Part shown: positions 1 to 5,236 of the stretch, piece by piece
Numbering within the stretch: position 1 is the stretch's first letter
Layout: each line of letters starts with the position of its first letter
Source: an uncultured Sphingomonadales bacterium
GTDB taxonomy: Bacteria > Pseudomonadota > Alphaproteobacteria > Sphingomonadales > Sphingomonadaceae
Length of the DNA: 5,972 nt
Reading direction: 5' to 3'
Assembly (NCBI GenBank): GCA_903958285.1
Contig: CAJBSR010000276.1
Span: forward strand, 1-5,972
The notes under the pieces: generated by a model
Databases searched by the model: none
The model's input: the letters and a program-made list of their open reading frames with translations, nothing else
What the model was told of the DNA's origin: nothing
Translations under genes and position numbers: made by a program

Positions 1-1300
1 CCCCGTCACGACCAATATCCGCGCCGGGTTTGAGGCGCGGGGCATCGACAGTGTCTCGGAGAGATCCGGTGTGCTGCGGTCAGCCGACATCAACCGCGAC
101 GAAGCCAATGTGCGCGGCAATATCGACATTCCGCTCACCAGCCGGAGGCGCGCGGTGTGGGATGTGATCGGCGATCTCTCCATCAACCTCAATGGCGGCT
201 ATAAGAAGCTTTCCGATTTCGGCGCGATCACGGCTTATGGCTATGGCCTCAACTGGTCGCCTTTGTCCGGCGTGACGTTCTTGGCGAGCATGGCTGTCGA
301 TCAGGCCGCACCAAGCTCCACACAATTGGGCGAGCCCGCGCTCGTGACGCCCAACGCGCTCGTTTATGATTATGTGCGCGGGCAAACGGCGATTGTCGCG
401 CTGACCTCAGGCGGTAACCCGTTGCTGCGCGCCGAAGAGCGTCGCGATATGAAGCTGGGGCTGACCTATGAGCCCAAATGGCTCGACGGGCTGACGATGA
501 CGGCCAATTATTTCCGGAACCGCAGCACGGATCCGCTGGCGGCCTTCCCGGCGCTGACGGCGGCGGTGCAGGCGGCTTTTCCGAACCGGTTTACGCGCGA
601 TGGGACCGGGCAGCTGGTCGCAGTCGATCAGCGGTCGATCAACTTCCTTGCCTCCCGCAGTGAACAGCTGCGCTGGGGGTTGAGCTTCCAGAAATCCTTT
701 GGCCAGCCAGGCGGCGGCGCAGGCGGCGGCGCAGGCGCTGGTGCAGGCGCTGGTGCAGGCGCGAGCCGGGGGGGACCTCCCGGTGGTGGCGGTCGCGGTT
801 TTGGTTTTGGTCGACCGGGCAGCAATGGCGGGCGCTGGTCGGTGTCCGCCTATCACACGATCAAGTTTGTCGACGAAGTCGATATTGCGCCGGGCCTCCC
901 GACGCTTGACCTTTTGGGCGGAGATGCCACCGGCCAATCCGGCGGCACGCCGCGCCATGCTTTTGAGCTGGAAGGGGGCTGGTTCAACAAGGGTATTGGC
1001 GTGCGCGTCAACGGGGCCCACCAGACGGCCACCTCCGTCAATGCAGGTGGATCGCCGTTGCGCTTTTCTGATCTGACGACACTTAACCTCCGGCTGTTCG
1101 TCAATTTTGAGCAGCGCAAGGCACTGGTGGACGCGGTGCCTCTGCTGAAGGGTGCGCGCTTGGCCATCCGGGTCGACAATCTCTTCAACGATATTCAGGG
1201 CGTGCGGGATGCAGGTGGGCTTGTCCCGCTGCGCTATCAGCCGGGCTATGTTGATCCGGTTGGCCGGACGTTTGAAATCAGCCTGCGCAAAATCTTCTAG
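1..1300 (+). CDS. TonB-dependent outer-membrane receptor, C-terminal part (5' end outside window)
   Basis: The open frame enters from the left edge (first full codon at base 2) and runs 432 residues to a TAG at 1298-1300. The GTG at 71 lies inside this continuous frame and is not the true start. The protein reads as the beta-barrel half of a TonB-dependent receptor: alternating barrel strands, a late segment ARLAIRVDNLFND typical of the last strands of such receptors, and a terminal Phe (SLRKIF) as expected for insertion by the BAM complex. The plug domain and TonB box would lie upstream of the window. Visible residues 234-277 are a Gly/Ala/Pro/Arg-rich insert followed by RWSVSAYHT and a PGLPTLDLL stretch; from memory this arrangement is frequent in a sphingomonad receptor family of unknown ligand. 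Family members are commonly 900-1000 residues, so roughly half is missing. Substrate cannot be told from this part; energised uptake across the outer membrane is the family role. Confidence 0.9.
   Translation, partial: PVTTNIRAGFEARGIDSVSERSGVLRSADINRDEANVRGNIDIPLTSRRRAVWDVIGDLSINLNGGYKKLSDFGAITAYGYGLNWSPLSGVTFLASMAVDQAAPSSTQLGEPALVTPNALVYDYVRGQTAIVALTSGGNPLLRAEERRDMKLGLTYEPKWLDGLTMTANYFRNRSTDPLAAFPALTAAVQAAFPNRFTRDGTGQLVAVDQRSINFLASRSEQLRWGLSFQKSFGQPGGGAGGGAGAGAGAGAGASRGGPPGGGGRGFGFGRPGSNGGRWSVSAYHTIKFVDEVDIAPGLPTLDLLGGDATGQSGGTPRHAFELEGGWFNKGIGVRVNGAHQTATSVNAGGSPLRFSDLTTLNLRLFVNFEQRKALVDAVPLLKGARLAIRVDNLFNDIQGVRDAGGLVPLRYQPGYVDPVGRTFEISLRKIF
710..757 (+). repeat. Two pairs of tandem 12-bp repeats encoding GGGA and GAGA units
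   Basis: Bases 710-721 and 722-733 are identical copies of GGCGGCGGCGCA. Bases 734-745 and 746-757 are identical copies of GGCGCTGGTGCA. All four are in frame in the receptor gene and encode GGGA, GGGA, GAGA, GAGA, the core of its glycine-rich insert. Because the unit is a multiple of three, gain or loss of a unit would change loop length without breaking the frame. The two dodecamers are themselves related and could derive from one ancestral unit (inference). Confidence 0.85.
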
Positions 1301-1354
1301 CAAGCCGCGCCCAAATCGACGAAGCTCCGGCCCAATGGGGAAGAGGAGCAGAAA

Positions 1355-2047
1355 ATGAACCAGCTTGTTTTGGCGGTCGCCGCCTTTGTGGGAACGCATT
1401 TCCTATTATCGCATCCGCTGCGCGCGGCGCTTGTCGCGCGCCTCGGGGAAAAGGGGTTTTCCGGGCTTTATAGCGTTATTGCACTGGCGACCTTTTACTG
1501 GGTCTATGTCGCGTTCCGCGCCGCGCCAGCCGGGGATTATTTCTGGACCGCTGGTGAACCGATCTGGGGTGTGGCCTCGCTGCTGATGCTCGTCGCGTCG
1601 ATCCTGTTCGCAGGCTCGTTCGTTGGTAATCCGGCGTTGCCGTCGCCCACTGCCAAGGCAGATGCCGCAAAGCCTGTTCATGGCGTGTTTCAACTCACCC
1701 GCCACCCGATGATGTGGGCCTTCGCGCTTTGGGCCATCGCTCACGCGCTTGTCGCACCTTATGCGGCGAGCCTTGTGCTGACAGGCGGCATGTTCCTCCT
1801 CGCGCTCGGCGGATCAGCCGGTCAGGATGCGAAAAAGGCCAAGCTGATGGGCGCCGCCTGGGGCGATTGGTCGGCGCGGACAAGCTTTGTGCCCTTCGCC
1901 CGGCAACTGACCGGCAAGGCGAAACTCTCGACGCTTTGGCCGGGGCTGACGCCGGTTCTGGGCGGCATCGTGATCTGGCTCGGCGCGACCTATGTGCACC
2001 CCATGCTCGGCGCGCCTGTGGTCGGGCTCTGGCGGATTTTGGGGTAG
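1355..2047 (+). CDS. NnrU family integral membrane protein
   Basis: This is a 230-residue hydrophobic protein with about six likely membrane segments (roughly residues 2-20, 36-55, 68-92, 118-136, 138-155 and 200-226). It matches the NnrU family in length and in its motifs: an early FLLSHPLR (H15, H20), then VHGVFQLTRHPMMWAFALWAIAH (H109, H117, H130) and a late YVHP (H215). NnrU was first named for a role in nitrite/nitric-oxide metabolism in denitrifying Rhodobacter, and the family is related to the haem-containing carotenoid isomerase Z-ISO, so conserved histidines may bind haem; its biochemical activity is not settled. A good Shine-Dalgarno (AGAGGAG, 1342-1348) supports the ATG at 1355. 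The gene starts 54 bp after the receptor stop with no clear terminator between, so read-through is plausible. No denitrification genes are visible, so a nitric-oxide role should not be assumed here. Confidence 0.88.
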   Translation: MNQLVLAVAAFVGTHFLLSHPLRAALVARLGEKGFSGLYSVIALATFYWVYVAFRAAPAGDYFWTAGEPIWGVASLLMLVASILFAGSFVGNPALPSPTAKADAAKPVHGVFQLTRHPMMWAFALWAIAHALVAPYAASLVLTGGMFLLALGGSAGQDAKKAKLMGAAWGDWSARTSFVPFARQLTGKAKLSTLWPGLTPVLGGIVIWLGATYVHPMLGAPVVGLWRILG

Positions 2048-2066
2048 GTCACGAACACTACCCCTC

Positions 2067-2160
2067 AATTCCGCTCACCCTGAGCCTGTCGAAGGGCTGT
2101 CCTTATCTGTGTGCCAAGGAAGAAGGACAGGGCTTCGACATGCTCAGCCCAAACGGAATT
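2067..2160. repeat. Imperfect 38-bp palindrome (REP-like pair) between convergent genes; possible bidirectional terminator
   Basis: The left arm 2067-2104 and right arm 2123-2160 are reverse complements at 30 of 38 positions, separated by an 18-base loop. Both outer ends carry AATTCCG/CGGAATT, the middle pairs around CTGAGC and TGTCGAAG, and the inner end pairs CTGTCCTT with AAGGACAG. The core CTGAGCCTGTCGAAGG is, from memory, a very common intergenic repeat in sphingomonad and other proteobacterial genomes. It sits 19 bp after the NnrU stop and 11 bp before the symporter's stop codon, so a transcript from either gene would form the long hairpin near its 3' end. There is no strong U-tract, so intrinsic termination is uncertain; stabilisation of mRNA ends is an alternative. 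Confidence 0.85.
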
Positions 2161-2171
2161 TGAGGAACATC

Positions 2172-3410
2172 CTAAAGCCCCACCTCTTCTCCATGCTTAT
2201 CGCCCGCGCGTTCGGAGATGGTGGCCGTTACCGCCATGTCCATGGTGACGTTGCCCAAAGTGCGCATGATATCGGGGAAGGTCTCCACCGCGATCAATAG
2301 GGCGAGTGGCTCGACCGGCAAGCCCATGGCGATGGAGATGGGGGCGATCGAGGTCACAAAGCTGACGGTACCCGGCAAGCTGACTGCGCCGATGGTGGTT
2401 GTCGCTGCTGCCGCCACGCCCGCCGCCAATGCCCAAGGCGTCAGCTCGATGCCCATCCAGTGCGCGACGTAGATGGCGACGGCAAGGTTCATCGCAGGCC
2501 CTGTCGCGCGGAAGATCGCGACCGCGACAGGCAGCACAAGGTCAGCCGTCGCAGGGGGCACGCCAAGCGCGGTGACACCCTTCAACATGGCCGGCAACGA
2601 GACGAGCGACGACTGGGTTGAAATGGCGACCGCCTGTGCCGGAATGGCCGCGCGGAAGAACTGGAACGGACCACGCCGTGCCCCAATGGCGGCGACGAAG
2701 AAGCTGGCGATCCAAACGACCGTGCCGGTTGCAGTCACAATCGCCACATAGTGCGCAAGCGCACCGAGCGCGGCTGTCCCGGCCTTGGCACCCACCACAT
2801 AAGCGAGCGCGAACACGCCGATGGGGGCGATGGCCAATACCCAGTTGATGACGATCAGCATCGCATCGCCCACCGCTTCAAAGAAGCCGGTGATCAGCGT
2901 GCGCTTGCCGTCGGGCAGGCGGAGGATGGCGAAGGAAAACGCCGTCGTGAAAATGATGAGCGGCAGAATCGCATCGCTTGCCGCCGCCGCAAACGGGTTG
3001 GTCGGCACAATGGCGCGCAGGAATTCGGAGAAGGGTTTAACTTCGCCGGTGCTGGGGGCGGAGGACAAGGCCAGCTTAAGCGCCGCACCTGCCTCCACCG
3101 GCATCGGGAAGGCGCTCAGCAGCGCAGGCGTCACAAACGCCGCCATCGTGGCCGAACACCAAAGGATCGTGATCATCGTCAGCACCGCACGGAAGGCGAG
3201 CTTGCCAGCGCGCGCGGCGGCCGCCGTCTGTGCAATACCGGTAATCAGGAGCGCGACGACCAACGGCACCACCGTCATGCGCAGGCCATTAAGCCACAAG
3301 GTGCCGATGACGTCTGCCGCCTCGGTCAGCCCGCCATGTCCAGTATCGAACAAAATGCCGAGCGCGATGCCCAGCAGCAGGGCGGCAAGAATAACTGTTG
3401 CTTTTGACAT
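2172..3410 (-). CDS. Dicarboxylate/amino acid:cation symporter (DAACS / SDF family)
   Basis: This 412-residue inner-membrane protein has the length and order of elements of glutamate/aspartate/C4-dicarboxylate symporters (GltP, DctA, GltPh). Hairpin HP1 carries a serine-rich tip, AISTQSSLVSLP (262-273). HP2 is at 341-350 (GAVSLPGTVS). TM8 reads DIMRTLGNVTMD (380-391) and keeps the residues matching GltPh D394, R397, T398, N401 and D405 (here D380, R383, T384, N387, D391), which implies an acidic or amino-acid substrate. TM7 differs: where the family has NMDGT, this protein has FRATG (300-304), followed by PAMNL. It is therefore probably a divergent subfamily whose cation coupling could be altered; the exact substrate is unknown. 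The ATG at 3408-3410 is preceded by GGGGAA (minus strand, complement of 3417-3422) at 6-base spacing. The gene converges on NnrU and diverges from the monooxygenase gene. Confidence 0.92.
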   Translation of the reverse strand: MSKATVILAALLLGIALGILFDTGHGGLTEAADVIGTLWLNGLRMTVVPLVVALLITGIAQTAAAARAGKLAFRAVLTMITILWCSATMAAFVTPALLSAFPMPVEAGAALKLALSSAPSTGEVKPFSEFLRAIVPTNPFAAAASDAILPLIIFTTAFSFAILRLPDGKRTLITGFFEAVGDAMLIVINWVLAIAPIGVFALAYVVGAKAGTAALGALAHYVAIVTATGTVVWIASFFVAAIGARRGPFQFFRAAIPAQAVAISTQSSLVSLPAMLKGVTALGVPPATADLVLPVAVAIFRATGPAMNLAVAIYVAHWMGIELTPWALAAGVAAAATTTIGAVSLPGTVSFVTSIAPISIAMGLPVEPLALLIAVETFPDIMRTLGNVTMDMAVTATISERAGDKHGEEVGL

Positions 3411-3420
3411 GTTGAATTCC

Positions 3421-3443
3421 CCGTGTGGGCCGTTGATACACGG
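3421..3443. promoter_or_regulatory. Inverted repeat CCGTGT-N11-ACACGG in the divergent promoter region
   Basis: The 53 bp between the symporter start (3410) and the monooxygenase start (3464) must hold the start signals of both genes unless promoters lie inside the coding regions. It contains a perfect 6-bp dyad, CCGTGT at 3421-3426 and ACACGG at 3438-3443, separated by 11 bases. This fits the T-N11-A shape of LysR-type regulator sites, though no regulator gene is in the window. The dyad overlaps the last bases of the symporter's Shine-Dalgarno (3417-3422). A weak plus-strand promoter can be read as TTGAAT (3412-3417), 17 bases, GATACA (3435-3440), but it would leave only a very short leader. 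The site is visible; its function is inference. Confidence 0.4.
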
Positions 3444-3463
3444 CAGATAAGGAGAGGCAAATC

Positions 3464-4603
3464 ATGACGAACAAATTGTGCGAGCGGCTCGGGATCGAGT
3501 TTCCGCTTTTCGCCTTCAGCCATTGCCGCGATGTCGTGGCCGCAGTGTCCAAGGCAGGCGGCTTTGGCGTGCTGGGGGCCACCGTCTTCAACCCGGAAGA
3601 ACTGGAAGTCGAACTCCAGTGGATCGACGCGCATGTCGATGGCAAGCCCTATGGCATTGACGTTCTCATCCCTGAAAATCTGAGTGTGAAGAATGAGACG
3701 GGTCTCACGTCGAAGACACTCGCCGCGCGCATTCCGCCGCAGCATCGCACGTTTGTAGATGATCTGTTGAAATCACACGGTGTTGAAAGTGCTGGTGAAC
3801 ATGCCCGTGCGCGCAGCGATGACGCGCCGCCGCCCTTCTGGCCTGAAGAGGCGATGGAGCTGCTCCGCGTCGCTTTCAACCACCCGATCAAGATGATCGT
3901 GAACGCACTCGGCAAGCCGCCGCAGGAAATGATCGACATGGGCCGCGCGCACAATGTGCCGGTCGGCGCGCTGGCGGGGGCGAAGGAACATGCGCTGCGG
4001 CTCGCTGAAGCGGGCTGCGACGTGATCGTCGCCCAAGGCGGCGAGGCGGGCGGGCATTGCGGTGAAGTCTCCACGCTCGTTCTCATCCCAGAAGTCGTCC
4101 GCGCGCTGAAGGCGGCGGGCCATGACGTGCCAGTGCTCGCGGCAGGCGGCATCATGACGGGTTCCCAAATGGCCGCGTGCATGGCGATGGGGGCGGCCGG
4201 CGCTTGGACCGGCTCGGTCTGGCTGGCCACGACCGAAAGCGAATGCTCGCAGATATTCCGCGAAAAAATGGTCGCCGCCCGTTCGCGTGACACTGTCCGC
4301 TCCAAAGGCCGCACCGGCAAGTATTCGCGCCAGCTCGTCTCGGCCTGGACCGAGGCGTGGGAAGGTCCGGACAGCCCCGGCGCACTCCCCATGCCGATGC
4401 AGTCGCTGATCGCTGAACCCGCCATCCACAAGGCGACCAAGTCCGCCGAGGGCGGCAATGCGGCGGCCGTGCCGCTCGTGACCTATTTCGTCGGGCAGGG
4501 CGTGGGGCTGGTGAGCGACATCACCTCGGCGCGGTCGGTGGTGCAGGATTTCATGGCGGATTATGCCGAGGCTGTGGACACGCTCAACGCGTCGGTGGGG
4601 TAG
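3464..4603 (+). CDS. Nitronate monooxygenase family flavoprotein (2-nitropropane dioxygenase-like)
   Basis: This is a 379-residue cytoplasmic TIM-barrel protein of the NMO/2-nitropropane dioxygenase family, FMN enzymes that oxidise alkyl nitronates to carbonyl compounds and nitrite. The N-terminus has the family's opening, EFPLFAFSH followed by VVAAVSKAGGFGVLGA (24-39). The strongest motif is QGGEAGGHCG (191-200), with His198 in the place of the catalytic base. The FMN phosphate-binding strands follow as PVLAAGGIMTG (223-233) and MGAAGAWTGSVWL (242-254). A late FVGQGVGLV (342-350) is also typical. It is somewhat longer than the usual 310-360 residues, with a linker around 75-130 rich in charged residues and proline; from memory it resembles the mycobacterial Rv1533-type subgroup, whose true substrate is not established. 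Related NPD-like proteins include enoyl reductases, so the nitronate assignment is by family. A strong AAGGAG (3449-3454) fixes the ATG at 3464. Confidence 0.9.
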   Translation: MTNKLCERLGIEFPLFAFSHCRDVVAAVSKAGGFGVLGATVFNPEELEVELQWIDAHVDGKPYGIDVLIPENLSVKNETGLTSKTLAARIPPQHRTFVDDLLKSHGVESAGEHARARSDDAPPPFWPEEAMELLRVAFNHPIKMIVNALGKPPQEMIDMGRAHNVPVGALAGAKEHALRLAEAGCDVIVAQGGEAGGHCGEVSTLVLIPEVVRALKAAGHDVPVLAAGGIMTGSQMAACMAMGAAGAWTGSVWLATTESECSQIFREKMVAARSRDTVRSKGRTGKYSRQLVSAWTEAWEGPDSPGALPMPMQSLIAEPAIHKATKSAEGGNAAAVPLVTYFVGQGVGLVSDITSARSVVQDFMADYAEAVDTLNASVG

Positions 4604-4634
4604 GGTGAGCGCGGGAGGCGCATCCTAGATAAAT

Positions 4635-4661
4635 CGTCATGCCAGCGAAGGCTGGCATCTC
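4635..4661 (+). repeat. 27-bp REP-like hairpin repeat, copy 1
   Basis: The element contains a perfect 8-bp stem, ATGCCAGC (4639-4646) and GCTGGCAT (4651-4658), around a GAAG loop, flanked by CGTC and CTC. It lies between the convergent 3' ends of the monooxygenase (4603) and the lipoprotein gene (4681). This hairpin type is widespread in intergenic DNA of sphingomonads and other proteobacteria (recalled, not searched). It could act as a weak terminator for either gene, but no T-tract follows. Confidence 0.85.
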
Positions 4662-4680
4662 AATGTGGGGTGCAGAGCTA

Positions 4681-5085
4681 TCAGGGTGACTTTGTGTCGA
4701 AAGATACTGTCACTCCGCCAACGTTCTCTGTCTGGTCAAACACGCGTGAACCTTCGGCATAGGTTACTTGCAGGTGGTTTGAGTCTAACCACTTCACGCT
4801 GACCCACGGTCCGCCCCAGCTACCTGCCGGTGCTGTTCCGTGGTCGTCGTCAGCCACAAAAACATTGCCAGTTCCCTCGGGCTTTTCGCCCGGAGGTAAG
4901 ATCGAAATCTGCGTGGTGAAGGCGCTCGTTGCTCCGCAATCTCGTTGGAACAGAACGACGGATTGTTTGTGATCTGGCGACGCCGTTTCGCTGATGATTT
5001 GGTTCTGGCAGACGTCACTGCATGCTGACAGAAGCAAGCAACAGTAGATGATTACGAGCCTTGCCATGCCAATGACGTTGCCCAT
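4681..5085 (-). CDS. Small predicted lipoprotein of unknown function
   Basis: The 134-residue product begins with a short hydrophobic signal (LVIIYCCLLLSAC) ending in the lipobox L-S-A-C, with Cys22 as the likely lipidated residue, so export and membrane anchoring are expected. The mature part of about 112 residues has two further cysteines, C26 (SDVCQNQ) and C50 (QRDCGAT), which could form a disulfide in the periplasm. The pattern of SPDHKQSVVLFQRDCGATSAFTTQ followed by SILP resembles small hypothetical proteins I recall from many proteobacteria (possibly DUF5412-like); no function is known to me. Two starts are possible: Met1 (5083-5085) or Met7 (5065-5067). Neither has a clear Shine-Dalgarno, and Met7 gives a more typical lipoprotein signal. 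Three sampled 60-base lines of the gene are about 52-55% GC, lower than the neighbours look, and the gene is bracketed by inverted hairpin repeats, so it may have been acquired separately. Confidence 0.75.
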   Translation of the reverse strand: MGNVIGMARLVIIYCCLLLSACSDVCQNQIISETASPDHKQSVVLFQRDCGATSAFTTQISILPPGEKPEGTGNVFVADDDHGTAPAGSWGGPWVSVKWLDSNHLQVTYAEGSRVFDQTENVGGVTVSFDTKSP

Positions 5086-5123
5086 TCAGCTAGCCCCAGT
5101 CAACGAGCTGGATGGAAGTGCTT

Positions 5124-5150
5124 GAGATGCCAGCCTCCGCTGGCATGACG
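5124..5150 (-). repeat. 27-bp REP-like hairpin repeat, copy 2 (inverted relative to copy 1)
   Basis: Read on the minus strand, this element matches the copy at 4635-4661 at 26 of 27 positions; the single difference lies in the loop (GGAG instead of GAAG). The 8-bp stem is ATGCCAGC (5127-5134) with GCTGGCAT (5139-5146). It lies 38 bp upstream of the lipoprotein start and 86 bp upstream of the aminopeptidase start, so unlike copy 1 it sits between divergent genes. Read on the minus strand in one frame it encodes VMPAEAGIS, a peptide typical of spurious ORFs running through such repeats. Confidence 0.85.
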
Positions 5151-5236
5151 TGGAATGCTTCCTCCATCTTTCCCCGCCCGACCCACTCGCCTATATCCCT
5201 CCCAACACACCCATTCGAACACCGGAAGCCTAAACC
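5151..5236 (+). promoter_or_regulatory. Leader and probable promoter region of the Xaa-Pro aminopeptidase gene
   Basis: This 86-bp stretch between hairpin repeat copy 2 and the aminopeptidase ATG has no gene. It is C-rich and T-containing with few purines on the plus strand. TATATC at 5193-5198 is the only reasonable -10-like hexamer, and no good -35 lies 16-18 bp before it. GGAAG at 5224-5228, 8 bases before the ATG, is a usable Shine-Dalgarno. The promoter position is a guess; the ribosome binding site is reasonably supported. Confidence 0.3.

Noticed and set aside
71..73. GTG as a possible start of the first gene
   Set aside because: The same frame is open to the left edge and encodes plausible barrel sequence, so the gene begins outside the window.
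1301..1354. Possible terminator between the receptor and the NnrU gene
   Set aside because: Only a three-base-pair stem (CCC-AAT-GGG) with no T-tract is visible; not enough to call.
407..1399. 330-codon minus-strand open frame opposite the receptor gene
   Set aside because: It is a GC-rich antisense shadow with low-complexity, arginine-rich composition; the plus-strand frame has clear receptor features and the C-terminal Phe.
1992..2300. Plus-strand open frames continuing through the convergent junction (1714-2163 and 1992-2300)
   Set aside because: The HPEPVEGLS and LSLSKG peptides are translations of the palindromic repeat, and the remainder is out-of-frame NnrU or antisense symporter.
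2751..3450. Two overlapping plus-strand open frames (2751-3407 and 2821-3450) opposite the symporter
   Set aside because: Their products have no recognisable domain and odd composition (Arg/Gln/His-rich, or Ala/Ser/Val-rich). The minus-strand symporter is unmistakable.
3649..4458. 269-codon minus-strand open frame opposite the monooxygenase
   Set aside because: It is an antisense shadow rich in Ser, Ala and Pro with no family resemblance, lying wholly within a well-supported gene.
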